In this document: positions 32,506 to 45,000 of the stretch, in pieces
Layout of the letters: each line of letters begins with the position of its first letter
Numbering within the stretch: the first letter of the stretch is position 1
NCBI GenBank assembly: GCA_963989385.1
Contig: OZ022502.1
Location: 12,573,001 to 12,637,000, forward strand
DNA length: 64,000 nt
Source: Ctena decussata
Taxonomy: Eukaryota; Mollusca; Bivalvia; Lucinida; Lucinidae
Direction: 5' to 3'
Translations under genes and position numbers: made by a program
Notes under the pieces: model-generated
Databases searched by the model: none
The model's input: the letters and a program-made list of their open reading frames with translations, nothing else
What the model was told of the DNA's origin: nothing

Positions 32506-34850
32506 TTGCATAGAATGAACTACAATGCAATAAAAACAACATATTTTTCGGCCTAATCGCCATTACCTTGCTGATTTCTACACGCACAATGTATGTTTAT
32601 AAAAATCCTCGTTTCAGGCCATGGTCAGCTACCGTGAATTTTCGTTCAGCCTTAAGCAGCATTTCTCAAGTCATAAACATGTTCATCATAGGTTTTACTG
32701 GATGTCGTCTGCACTTTCATTTTTACAATATCCGAATTTGTTTAACTCTCCCGTTAAAATCTTAGACGAATATTTTCAGCTGCAGTTTTGCCGCTCGTTT
32801 CTGTACTGACAGAGTATTGTCCTGAACTTGTATACGAAAGGTCGCTAAGGTGATCATTATCGACGCATGAAAACCCATGTTAATACGTGGTTTTGTGTTC
32901 GTTAAAACATGCCTATCAATAGCGACATCATCGATATTTATGCAAAAAATGTCATTATTTGTGAGTGTTTAAATCGACTGCCTCATTAAAATTTAGAAAT
33001 TGCAGTATATCGTTACGAAACGTAAGTCATGGCAATATACTGGCATATTACTGACAGCACTATGGCAACACACTGAACAAGTGTTGTCGTCGTAAAAACT
33101 GACATCTTGAAATACAAGGACATTAATATGGCAAGAAAAATATGCTCCTGGCAAGAGTAGAACAATATTGCTAGTGCAAAACCATCTTCTAGGAATCAAC
33201 TGGTAATACAATGAAGTCACACTGGCACTGGAAAATAAGGACAAACAGGTTTCTGGCAACAGTAGGGTTTTATTGTCAGTATTTTGCCCTTATCTGACAT
33301 AGTCAAATTACTTGATGAACACATGACATCACTTCCTGTTTCATGTTATCATTGTGACATCACATCCTGTTTACAGCATAGGGTGATTAAAGTTCACCAA
33401 TAGAACATCTTGTTACTCCAGAGGCTACAAATAGAAAACTTTGTTACCGGTACTTAGTATCTTTTTCCTGTGGAAGTGTCACAGATTTGACTAGAAGTTA
33501 TTTAGAAGCATCAGATCTATCAATTATTAAGCAAAGAAGTTGCAAAATAGTATGCTACAAGATTAGAAAGGAAAGGGCAAAAGAAAAGCATAGGCTCTCT
33601 TTAAAGGCAAGGCTTTTTTAAATTTAGCCAGAGAATGTTGAAAACATCTGAAAATGATGTTTAGTGTACATTTTTCTAAATGTTTAGTGTACATTTTTCT
33701 AAAAACGGAATGGAGTAATTCGGGGATTATATTTACTAATCAAACACCTTAACGTCACTTTCCAAGCTCACACAGGTCGTTCGATTATGGGAAAGATGTA
33801 ATGACCTTTCTCGCACTCCATGCCGCTGATTGATGAGACTCGCCTCTGAACAAACATTTTCAAAGAAAGCTAAGTGACATTTACACACCCTTCTCTTCAC
33901 ATTGCGTCAGTGAAATGACATGGCCATCTAATAGCATTCTGTTTTTTTTTCATTTAATCCCTGAAACAACAGATAAAAATCGAGAAACGCCAGACTTACC
34001 TCTTGCTGCCATATATTTCCAAGCTACAACTTCAGAGGCGCACGTGACGCGGAAGTGCTCCAAAGGATTTAAGTTGCGGAGCCAGTGGTCCATTTATCGA
34101 GATTACCCGCCGTGCATAAAGTAAAAAAATATGGAATCCTGATGAAGCAGACTTTGTTAATGTTTTGTTATCCGAACTACCGATACGACTTCTGATAAAA
34201 CATATTTGTTCTTTAAAATTGTATTTTAATACTTTGATTTTTCTGATTTTTTCTGAATCCCTGCTACCAAGAAACCCGCTAGATTTCTCATGCTAACTTT
34301 CCTTGTGCAAACAACTTGTTAAAATATCTGGACTATTTAATATACAATTACTAAGTGTTGAGTCATTAGACATGATGTGATGTCAGCCAGAGAATTCCAA
34401 TGGGAAAATCCCCAAGCCAGTAGACATCCAGTATGTCAAGCGGTATTATTCACGTTCTGCACCCATGAAAATGTGTTTATTTTGAGATAATTTTATGAAA
34501 AAATTGTTACCTGTCCGTAAGTGCGCGACCTTGATGTCATTTTGCACAAGTCTGTTTCTCTCTGAAAAGGTCCCGCATATCAAATGATAATCATTATCAC
34601 AAAATGCAACTGAGCATGACGCAGGCCGCGTTTTTTTGCATAATAGGAAAATCATTGTATGAAGATTACACCCCCTGCATTTGGAAGGCCTTTGTCCTCT
34701 AGGGGAAGCAAACAGGAAGTTTCTCTTCAGTAAAAATGGCGGGAAAACATAGAGGTGTACTCATGCCCCTTGTTTTTATTTTCCTGTGCTGTTGGACTAC
34801 GATTGTCCGGCTAATTTTTGTATAGACGTTTTCGTGTTTTCATGTTATTA
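32506..34850. other. CARD gene intron 2, last part
   Basis: No further exon was recognised. A 23-bp perfect duplication (TGTTTAGTGTACATTTTTCT plus AAA) lies at about 33658-33703. 34690-34765 (GGGGAAGCAAACAGGAAG, then AAAATGG, ACATAGAGGTGTACTC) resembles 36680-36750. Confidence 0.45.
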
Positions 34851-34853
34851 CAG

Positions 34854-35192
34854 AGCGTCCAAAGCTTGTTGATCTGTTGAAGGGAATGCTCGTTCATGGT
34901 GGTAACACTGGGAATCGCGAACGCATTAATTCAGCAACACCACATATCCACGAAAGACTTACCCCATCGAATGTGGTTCCTCATCTTGTATCGTATGGTG
35001 TTATAACAGGCAATGAAGGTCAATATGTCACAAACAAAGAAACCAAGGAGTCACGATTGCATGCTGCATTGGAACTGCTCTATATACTTCCAAACAGAAG
35101 GAAAGATTGGTACACTTTGTTTCTCCAGGCCCTGGTATATGGTGATGAACACACACAGCTCGCAGAGTTAATTGACCAGAGAAAGACAAATG
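34854..35192 (+). CDS. Tandem-CARD protein, coding exon 3 (second CARD)
   Basis: The acceptor is TTATTACAG (34853). The exon is 339 bases, phase 1 to phase 1, and ends AAATG at the donor GTATGT (35193). It encodes residues 95-207: RPKLVDLLKGMLV, a linker with GGNTGNRERIN, then a second CARD-like domain at about 125-202 (RLTPSNVVPHLVSYGVIT, then RLHAALELLYILP, RKDWYTLFLQALVYGDEH, LAELID). The order 'LTP..V..HL', a short helix after a Gly-Asn turn, and 'W..FL.AL....LA.LI' is the CARD signature of RIG-I/MDA5-type CARD2. Two adjacent CARDs make an RLR the best guess. A NOD-like or CARD-only bivalve protein is the alternative. The helicase was not found in the window. Read-through into the intron adds four or five residues and stops at 35207-35209. 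Confidence 0.75.
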
Positions 35193-35241
35193 GTATGTTT
35201 CTTGCTTAAACGACCTGTTAAAGATGCGAACATGACACCAA

Positions 35242-38018
35242 CACTGTAAAAAATGTGTTTAGAATTTTAACACTTTTCTAAACGCAAAAAATGCAGTGCG
35301 ATTTTTATGCGTTTAAATCGTAACATGTTCAGTTTGCAATATGATTACGTTTATGTTTAGAAATTAAACATGTACAAGTTATGCAACGTTACAAAACAGT
35401 ACATGTTTAAGATCAATACATGTTTAGAAACGCAGGCATAATGCTCAGGAATATTGCTTGAATTGCCTGAGAAGTTAGGGACTAAAAAACAAAAAACAAA
35501 AACATGAGGCAAGTACTATAATGATCCTTCGTTTTTGGAAATCCTGGAATGGACAAATAGGGTAGAGACCCAGATCAGACTGCTCCAAGAGGGTTAATCT
35601 GGTCAGGGTCTACACTACTGGCCAATCTGCATCCTGTAGACCAACTACTGTAATATGATATTTCTCCAATATTATGTCAATAACAGCTATTTTTTGTTTG
35701 ATCTTCCATTTTATTTTTGGAATTCCATGTCAGTTTTTCGTCAAGGTGACAACCATTGTATGTGCCATCCCTAATTTAAAGACTGTGCCCAAAACATCAG
35801 CCAAACCAAGTCTCATAACATTTCCACATAATTTACTCAATTGTGAGATGTTCCAAATGCATGGACAAAAAAATTCAACAAAATACTAATAGTGGGTTAT
35901 AATTACAATCAACACAGTTGAGACTTCCATTTTTAATCTTCGTAAGACAGTAAACATAAACAATGATACAAGATATGATCTAATAACCTCAAAATAACCT
36001 TAATGCTGAAAACTGCAGACAACACAAACCCTGACCAGCTGGTGCATATGCCTCAGCTGATCAGAGTCAGTGCCAGTGAACTATAGCACAGCAAGAATGA
36101 GACGGGGTCAGCAAACAATAATAATCCATTCAGCATCTACAATTAATTATTAGAAAAAAAAGGAACAAAAGATATCCCATTTGCCACAAACATCTAGGCA
36201 GAAGTTTCAAGAATCTTTTGTTGCAAGAATCCTTCAAGCAAACATGGTACATGATGCAAATATTTCTACAGTGAACCGGTCTTGTGAGTTCATATTAAAT
36301 GGAAACAACAGTATAATACATGTATGAACTTCAGATAAATGAATACAATTTCATGGGAAGCAATCCAGCCATTTTCATTTCTGCCTCACTTCCAAATAGA
36401 CCAACTCCCAAGTATAGACTTTGCAACCCTGGAATGAAAAGAATTTGCTTCCTTACGAGCAAACTTTTCCTCTTAATAGAAGAAGGAAAGAGGAAGGCAC
36501 AAAAGTTGTTCCTCTTTGTGAAAAATGGCAGAAAAACACAGAGGAGCATTGCAATCATGTCCTCTTAATGTCCTCCCTCTTCCAAATGGGAATTATTTCC
36601 ACAAGGAAAAATTTACTCTCTTAGGAGCTAACTACCCCCTCAAAGAGCAAACCCTTCCAGGAAGACCTTTACCATCCAGGGAAACAAACAGGAAGCCACA
36701 AAAATTGCTTCCCCTTGTAAAAATGGTGGCACACCACAGAGGTACACCCTCATAGATATAGACCATAGTTTAATTCAGAGTATCCTGATTTAAACTGCAC
36801 AGAATTTTCAAAGAATGTTAGAAGCATGTCTGATTAAGAAAAAACATGAAATGAACAAATTGTTGTCAATTCTGAGCCATAACTGAATACAAAAATTTAT
36901 TTCCTTGCCAGTACGCTGGGTCACATGGGGTAAACGGGACGCATGTATATACAAATTTTTGTTATTCAGTGCAAAATTTACAAGTACTGGTGTCCTGACT
37001 GACTTAATGCAGTTTCTCAAATTCACCCTTTCTAGCTTCCTCAAAAACCTTTGAAAATGTAATAAAGTTTCCATTCATGTGAAATTTTTGTTTGTCTTTC
37101 AAGACGTATGCTTGAATAAAACCCAACAGCTGAAAACATTTGGGTATTCTATGTCTCATACATAATATGAAAATATAAGCATCAGCAAAGAGTCCACATA
37201 TTGCACGTTACGAAGTTGTTTGATACACTTCCTTCATCATTGATGAACACCACAAGCCTTGCCGCATCGTTTTTTCTTGTCTGTAGTTTTGCCACTTGAG
37301 GCTGAAATAAAATGTTCCAAAACTTCATATAGGTCAGCCATTAAAATAATATTAGATATAAAGTACTATTTTCATTTGTGTGACAATGTAACATGTATAT
37401 AATTTTTGGACATAAACATGTTTTGGCTCTAAACATGTCCATCACAAGTGGGCACATGTAGGCGAAATATTTTTCTTAATCTTTATTAGTGCCCTTACTG
37501 GCTTTAGATGAAGACTTTGACTGATTTTATAAATAATCATATGAAATACTGTCATTAGATTGTCTACCTATCAATTCCTCGAAGTAAATTCATCCGATTT
37601 AACATCCCTCAGAAATTATTGGCGCGAAAACAAATTATAATCAATGTCGCATGCAAAATCCGCCATATCGGCGAATGTGTTTATAAGATATATTGTTCTG
37701 CATATGCTCTACTAAATAATATTATTGCATGACAACATTTATTAACAGTATTTTATTAAAACTGGTTAAATTTACCTTTTATTTTGAAAATTTCCTTTGT
37801 CAACATTTTCGTCTCTTTGTTCGTTTTTCAGCGGGAAAAAGAGAGAACGGATTCATCCCGAAACGCATAACAGAATAAAACGTGTTTAGCAGACTTTGTC
37901 TGGGAAAATAATAGAAAAGGCGTGTACACATGTTTAGCTATATGACATATTCCTAAACATGTTTACATCTAAACCTGTAACCACTTGTGTTTTATAGCTA
38001 AGCGCGATTTTTACAGTG
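35242..38018. mobile_element. TIR-bounded DNA element with ACATGTTTA subterminal repeats
   Basis: The left end CACTGTAAAAA (35242) and the right end TTTTTACAGTG (ending 38018) are inverted copies. Both subterminal regions carry several ACATGTTTA/TAAACATGT words (near 35333, 35374, 35401 and 35420; and near 37415, 37432, 37928 and 37963). This is the type of arrangement transposases of hAT-like elements bind. No transposase ORF remains. No convincing target-site duplication flanks it, so a single 2.8-kb element is likely but not proven. Confidence 0.55.
36420..36755. repeat. Degenerate AG-rich repeated block
   Basis: Words such as CTTCCT(C/T)T, GGAAACAAACAGGAAG, GTAAAAATGGTGG and CACAGAGGTACAC recur within the block. 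It resembles 34690-34765. The several overlapping ORFs on both strands are incidental. Confidence 0.4.
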
Positions 38019-38126
38019 ACGTACTTTACGGCCAGACATTTTTGTCGCATCTGTTTTAGCGAGTAAGTGCATGTTGCGATCCGTTTTCCGTCGTTAGCTC
38101 ATTCACCCGTCTGTCAATATTTAATA

Positions 38127-39007
38127 GGGATGATTGATAAGTTCTGAGCCTATGATACTTCTAGTGAATCTGCGCATAGATGCTTACCGCGAAAGTAAGA
38201 AGTTGTCATTCACTAGCTTTCGGTGGAAGTTTTAAAAAATTTTTGCAAAAGGTTTCTTTTTTACAGCGCCTTAAACACAAGAGGAATGGCATATTTTTAA
38301 AATAACAATTATAGTCTATTTACCTTGCATTTCTTTGAAATATCATTGTTCAAATTGTACAAAATTTAAACGGTTCTTGTTTTAAAACATGCAAGTATAA
38401 TGAGTGGTCAATGGTTTGATAGAAATGCAAAATATTTTGGCTTCTGGTGGCTTTACCGTAAACCCTTAAATATTGCAACCCCAAAATTTAGAGACCCCTA
38501 TCCTAATTTCGTGTTTGTTAGGAACTTTTTTGGCAAAACCAAACAATGTTTACACACAAATAAACACTGACATCTTACACGATTTTCGTCCCTTTAAAAA
38601 AAAGTTAAAAGATATTCTGTGCACCCAGAGCATGCGACCCTGATTATGCACTATCTGCAGAAATTCTCAGTAGACACTTCCTGAAAATTAAAATTTTGCT
38701 TTTTATTCTGGAATGGAATAAATCTATGTTTGTATATATCATCAATTACCGAAATGCTATAGGACATAAATTTGCGAAAACAATTGCAAGATGTTTGACT
38801 GCTTGAGTTATGGTCTGCCAAAGAGTTATACAGTGCACTCGTGGGGGTAGCTGTAAAAGGTGAAGTGTCATCCAATTGATATTTAAGATAAATTCCCGAA
38901 ATTGGACAGTTGCTGCTCTGTGGAATGGGTGTTTAGAATAAATTACTTAAATCCACTCTGAAGGTTTCAAAACATGGTGAGGCTCAAAACTTATCAATCA
39001 TCCCTCG
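38127..39007. mobile_element. Mariner-like non-autonomous element
   Basis: GGGATGATTGATAAGTTCTG (38127) is the inverted partner of the right end, which reads CGAGGGATGATTGATAAGTT on the minus strand from 39007. TA dinucleotides flank both ends (38125-38126 and 39008-39009). The left end seems to have lost the first bases. The interior of about 880 bp has no transposase. The terminus resembles that of 44872-46210. Confidence 0.7.
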
Positions 39008-39009
39008 TA

Positions 39010-40900
39010 TGTCAGGCCTAAGTATAGACTCATTTCTGAGTAAAAGTAAGGCCGGTATTCATGAACTTGGCACACACATTTTCCCAAATACTAGGAGCCT
39101 CAACAGTGCCATACTGGTTTTTATCCTTGACGTCATGACTTTGTCCACTTGTCCGTCAACATTTACTCGTACCGCCTCCGGCAGCGTATAGGTCCAGAAT
39201 TATCAAACTTGGAATACACATCCTCCGTAGGAAGGGCTTGATTTATGTGTTTACTGCAATGATTCGCTGGTGAGCTAGGACCAAACAGTGTTTAACATGA
39301 ATCATAATGAAGCTGCAGCGGGAGTTGGTTAAACACTCCAGTAAAATAATACTGACCGTTCCAAGCCGGGCTTCCGTTATGGTGTACCTTTATTTTTTGT
39401 TTGTCTATAGTATTCAAAAAATCCTTTGTTTGAGTCTGTATTTTATTCTGATGTATAATTGTTCTGGTACAGAAAATTATAGATAAAAATAGATAAAAAA
39501 CAACAACAGGTAAAAGCTATGTTTTATGTGTTGTCAGTGAGGAATTGTTACGCAGAAGGTTTTACACACGGTCGACACGGGTGTAGAGCCTTATGCGTCG
39601 CCAGGACGGCGGAGGGTGATTTCCGGTTAAAGGGTTATCTACCAGTGTATTACACTAACAAGGAAACTCTAACAACGTTAGAATTTTTGAAGTTTATATA
39701 TAATGTAAATTCTATATACAACGATACAATTTACAACCGTCACAATTACAATAATATACAACACATATCAGTTCATGTCGCTGGCCCAAGTAAGGTGTTT
39801 GTTTCAAATCTGCAATCGATTTGCGTACAATACGCAAATAGATTACCGTCTGACGTCAACACCGTACTCGGCTCAGCGCCATGAACTAAAGGAAAACACA
39901 AAGAACAAAAAAACGTTAGTTTGAGCTCATACAAAAAAACAAGGCCTTATGTTGGTAGACTTCAATTTGTCGTTCCCTGGATCATGTCATGGGCCAGTCC
40001 ATATATCATGAGGAACACCAACTTATATTAACACGTGCACGCTTATATACTTGTCGCTCCCTGGATCGTACCAGGGACCAGTCTAAATATAATATGACAC
40101 ACTTTAGTGGACGAACACTGTCCCACTTTCACCTCCGCAGTAATTACATCGATTTCGCCAATATTTTGTGCTTCCCGCCTCTGCTAGGAAAACATGCACA
40201 AGGGCGTTGTAACTGCTCTACCCGGGTTGGTATTAACCTGGAGACGTATATCAAATCTCCAGGTGAGACGTGGCTCTAAGCCCTAACAGCTGACTGCCGG
40301 ACTTGATGTGCCTAAAAATAACGAACTTACACTTAATACATTGTAACTACATTATAACAATACGTAAGACTTGGGCCTGTCTTGGAAATACCATACAACG
40401 CCCTCGGCGAATGCCGAGCATAACGTGCACACGCCAGCCGTGTCACTAGACACGACTCGCGCTCACGATGTAAAGCCATAAGTGTGCTTACCACTTCCGC
40501 CAATGAAGAAACGTAGATCCTACCACGCATGTGCGTCGAAGGATCTGACGTCAAACATTGTCAAGAAGTATACTGATGTCAACAGGCATTACCATGACAT
40601 ACCCCACATAAAACATGAATAATCTAGACAATGACCTATCTACATTTAATTGATTTACCAAAAATTTAACTCGCATATGTATTAATTCATTTCTTTAAAC
40701 TAAGCGTAATACCATTTGCCATAGAATATAATAGCTGAATAAGCGTTTCTAACACATTTGGGATCATAACGTTTGATCTGACATCATGACATCACTGAAG
40801 TTATACCATATGACGCCGTCTAGTGAAGGCAAATCAAACGCATGATGACCAAATGTTACCATAATAACATATGGAAAAAAACCTTAATGCGGTGCATGCT
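39010..40900. other. No gene supported
   Basis: A 121-residue ORF at 39519-39884 shows no domain. TCG(T/C)TCCCTGGATC words with following GGACCAGTC-type text recur at about 39970 and 40056, a local diverged duplication. 39330-39400 (TAATACTGACCGTTCCAAG) resembles 60257-60320. Confidence 0.4.
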
Positions 40901-40902
40901 AT

Positions 40903-41062
40903 GGCGTCAATTGACGTCACAAGTATAACATGAATGCAATTGACGTCACTGGACGTCAAATAGATGCATACCAGTAAAACTAATATAAAAAGTGCTGACG
41001 TCGCAATAACATGAATGCAACTGACGTCACTGGACGTCAAATAGACGCACACCATTGCAACC
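40903..41062. repeat. Two tandem units rich in TGACGTCA palindromes
   Basis: 40912-40970 and 40996-41051 share AACATGAATGCAA(T/C)TGACG, then TCACTGGACGTCAAATAGA. Four TGACGTC sites and two GGACGTCAA sites lie within 150 bp. TGACGTCA is the cAMP-response element core. Function here is unproven. Confidence 0.75.
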
Positions 41063-41432
41063 AACATCAGTGATATAAACTATCTCCGTAATTTACAAAA
41101 CTTCCTAATATACAAATACCATGCGCAGCATGGTCAGTATAAACAAAATTGGTCGACATATGCACAGCCTGATCACTGTCAACAAAATCAAATCAGTCGA
41201 CACATATAATCATACCATATCAATCAGAAGTCACATTTTTCATTCTTAGCCAAACTATTCTAAATAAATATAATAAAATCTTACCGTTCTGGTCTTAACA
41301 CAGAATCTGGGCACACAACAATATAACATCCATTTAAACCTTAGAATTAAACAGCCACGTCTAACTTTTCATTAAAGAATAGGAGTATAAATACTATGCG
41401 TCTCACTTTTAAATCATGGAACTCGAATCTAA

Positions 41433-41540
41433 GCGTGCAGGTATTCACATTAAAATCATGCAACACGCTGTCCACAATCAAAAGACTCGTGCAGGTATTC
41501 ACCTTAAAATCATGCAATACGCTGTCCACGAGAGGTATTC
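41433..41540. repeat. Tandem duplication, about 56-bp unit
   Basis: CGTGCAGGTATTCAC(A/C)TTAA, then AATCATGCAA(C/T)ACGCTGTCC, then ACAATCAAAAG occur twice. A third partial copy (GAGGTATTCAC) follows. Confidence 0.8.
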
Positions 41541-42049
41541 ACAAACAACCCATGCATAACGTAGCCACAATTTCCGTAAATGTTCTATTACCACAGTTGC
41601 CCTAAAGACTGTAGCCTTACTGATTGAAAGGATTAAAATGATTTCGACGACATAGTCGACGATCAGATCCATTTCGTAACAGGAATGTGGAGTCTAATTG
41701 ATACAATTCCTGGTCATTGCCCGTTTGACATAACTGTGTAACTTCCTTTGACCTACATTTAATAGTTTTATGAACTGGTCATTTTGTTCGGTCAACGTTA
41801 CGTGAATCTCAGCGTTTATGGTCCATTTTTGAATAACAGGAAGGCCGGCAAACAAACGTGGCATTTGTATCCCTCGTAGGAATGGCTTCAGCACTATGAT
41901 ACCACTGGAATGACCTTGACCGTTTTTCTAGGTCCGTTGATATAGTTATTTTTGTGTCAATCTTGATATTTGGCTCCATTCCAGATTAACAGTAAGGCGG
42001 GCGGTCATCAGACCTGTCTCGTAATTCCTCGAATGTTAAAGTACTTTTT

Positions 42050-45000
42050 AGCTCACCTGAGCCAGCGGCTTCGGGGAAGCTTATAGGATGGTAAGGCTCC
42101 TTCGTCCGTCGTCGTCCGTCCGTCCACAATTTCAAAAGACTTCTCCTCTGAAACCGCTGGGCCAATTGTAACCAAATTTCATATGTCGCCTCCAGGATCC
42201 TTAGAAACGAAAAATTGTTCAAACGGTCCTCGTCACATGACAAACATGGCCGCCACGCCCATATACGGTAAAAACATTTAAAATCGTCTTCTCCATAACC
42301 AATAAGTCGATGGCCTTAAAACTTGGTATGTAGCATTGGGTACGCAAGTACTACCAAGATTGTTCAAATTATGACCCTGGGTTGACCTTGACCTATTTTA
42401 CGGTAAGGCCAAATTGCTTTCTGTAGCTTTTATATAGGAAAATGCTAGCAAATAAGATGTTTTGGAAACAATTGAAGATTTTGACCTGACAATTGGTATA
42501 TACGGTCATCTTTACTAGTACATGAAAATGTATACGTTGAAAAGGTCAAGATCATTCTTTGACTTTTTACCCTGATCTCTCTTTTTTTGACAATTTCTCA
42601 CATCTCCGCAAAAGCAACTGGTCTAATTGTAACCAAATTTCATGTAGAACCTCTATGGGGCGGTCGAACGAAAACTTGTTCAAACGTTCCTGGTCACATG
42701 ACCAACATGGCTTTCTTGGACACTATTGAAGATTTTGACCTGCAAATTGGTATATACAGTCATCATAATGAGTACATGAAAACTTTATGCGAACAAGAGG
42801 TCAAGACAATTCTTATTTCACTCATCTCTTCAAAAGCCACTGATCCAATTGTAACCGAATTTCATTTAGAGACTCTAGGGGGTGTGGTAACGCAAATTTG
42901 TTTAAACGGTCCTGCTCACATGACCAACATGGCCGCCACGCCAATATGTGGTAAAAACCTTCGACTTCTAAAAATCTTCTACTCCGGAACAAAAAGGCCG
43001 ATGGCCGTGAAACTTGGTATGTAGCATCGGATACGCAAGTACTACATAGATTGTTCAAATTATGACCTACGATTGACCTTGACCTTTTGTACGGTAAGGT
43101 CAAATTGGCTTTCTGTAGCTTTTATATGGGAAGATGCTGGAACATAAGATTTCTTCGAAACTTTTGAAGTTCCTGACCTGAAAATTGGTATATACAGTCA
43201 TCTTAATAAGTACACGAAAAAAGGTTAATGTCATTCTTTGATCTTTGATCCTGGTCTCTCATATTTTGAAAATTTCACACATCTCTTCAAAAGCCACTTA
43301 TGCAATTGTAACCAAATTTCATTTAGAGCCTCTAGGGTTTTGGAACGAACATTTGTTCAAACGGTCCTGGTCACATGACCAACATGACCGCCATGTATAT
43401 TTATATGGTAAAAACATTTGAAAATCTTCTTCTCTAGAACCAAAAGGCCGAAGGCCTTGCAAATTGGTATGTAGCATTAGATACGCAAGTACTACCAATA
43501 TTGTTCAAATTATGACCTCGGGTTGACCTTGACCTCTTTTTACGGAAAGGTCAAATTTGCTTTCTGTAGCTTTTATATGGGACTAGAACATAAAATTTCT
43601 TGGAAACTATTAAAGATTTTGACCTGAAAATTGGTATATAAAGTTTTCTTAATGAGTACATGAAAACTTTATGCGTACAAGAGGTCAATGCCATTTTTTA
43701 CCTTTGTTCCTTGTCTCTCATATTTTGGCAATTTCACTCGTCTCCTCAAAAGCCACTGGTCCAATTGTAAACAAATTTCACGCAGAGCCTTCAGGGGGTG
43801 TGGAAACAAAAATTTGTTCAAACGGTCCTAGTCACATGACCAACATGGCCGCCACGCCCATATGTGGTAAAAACATTTAAAAGTCTTCTACTCCGGAACC
43901 AGTAGGCAGATGGCCATGAAACTTGGTATGTAGCATCAGGTTTGCAAGTACTACCAAGATTGTCAAAATAATGACCTTGGGTTGACCTTGACTTTTTTTA
44001 CGGTAAGGTCAAATTTGCATTCCGTATCTTTTATATGGGAAAATGCTAAAACATAAGATTTCTTGGCAACTATTGAAGATTTTGACCTGAAAATTGGCAT
44101 ATACAGTCATCTTTACGAGTACATGAAAATTTATGCTACAATAAGTCTAGGACATTCTTTGACCTTTGACTCTGGTCTCTCATATTTGGAAACTTCACAC
44201 ATCTCCTCAAAAGCAACTAATCCAATTGTAACTAAATTTCATGCAGAGCCTCTATGCGACCGTGGAACGAAAATTTGTTCTAACGGTCCTGGTCACATGG
44301 CCAACATGGCCGCCATACCTATATATGTTAAAACCCTTTAAAAATCTTCTTCTGCAGAACCAGTAGGCGTATGGCCTCGAAACTTGGTATGTAGCATGGG
44401 TTGCACGGGTACTACCAATATTGTTCAAATTATGACCTTGGGTTGACCTTGACCTTTTTTTCTATAAGGTCAAATTTGCTTTCTGTAGCTTTTATATGGG
44501 AAAATGCTAGTACACAAGATTTCTTGGAAACCTCTGAAGATTTGACCTGAAATTGGTATATATAGTCATCTTAATGAGCACATGAAAATAAATATGTACA
44601 AGAGGTCAGTATCGTTCTTTGATCTTTGAGGCTGGTCTCTTATATCGTGACAATTCCACAATCTCCTCAAAAGCCACTGGGCCAATTGTAACCAAATTTT
44701 ATATAGAGCCTCTAGGGTCTAAGTTAATGAACGTTTGTTCAAACGGTCTTGGTCACATGAACAACATGGCCGCCATGCCCATATATGGCAAAATCCTTAA
44801 CAAGCTTTCTTCTCCAGAACCAATTGGCGGATGGCCTTTGAACTTAATATACGAGGGATGATCAAAAAGTTTCCGGAAAAGTTCTGTATTCTCTTTACTG
44901 TTTTACTGTCTTCAATGAAATTTCACACTATCCGACTTCAATGTATTTGTGATTCATATCATACAAAACAATTGACTTTTGTCTAACCAGTTTCATTCAC

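Noticed and set aside
38651..38875. Minus-strand ORF inside the mariner-like element as a transposase remnant
   Set aside because: 74 residues without the DDE/DDD signature or a helix-turn-helix pattern.
39519..39884. Plus-strand ORF of 121 residues
   Set aside because: No domain, no splice context, and biased composition in the second half. Not enough to call a gene.
42587..44861. Plus-strand ORFs in the 460-bp array with a shared ATGPIVTKFH peptide
   Set aside because: The same reason: each unit gives a similar short ORF and there is no selection pattern or continuous frame.
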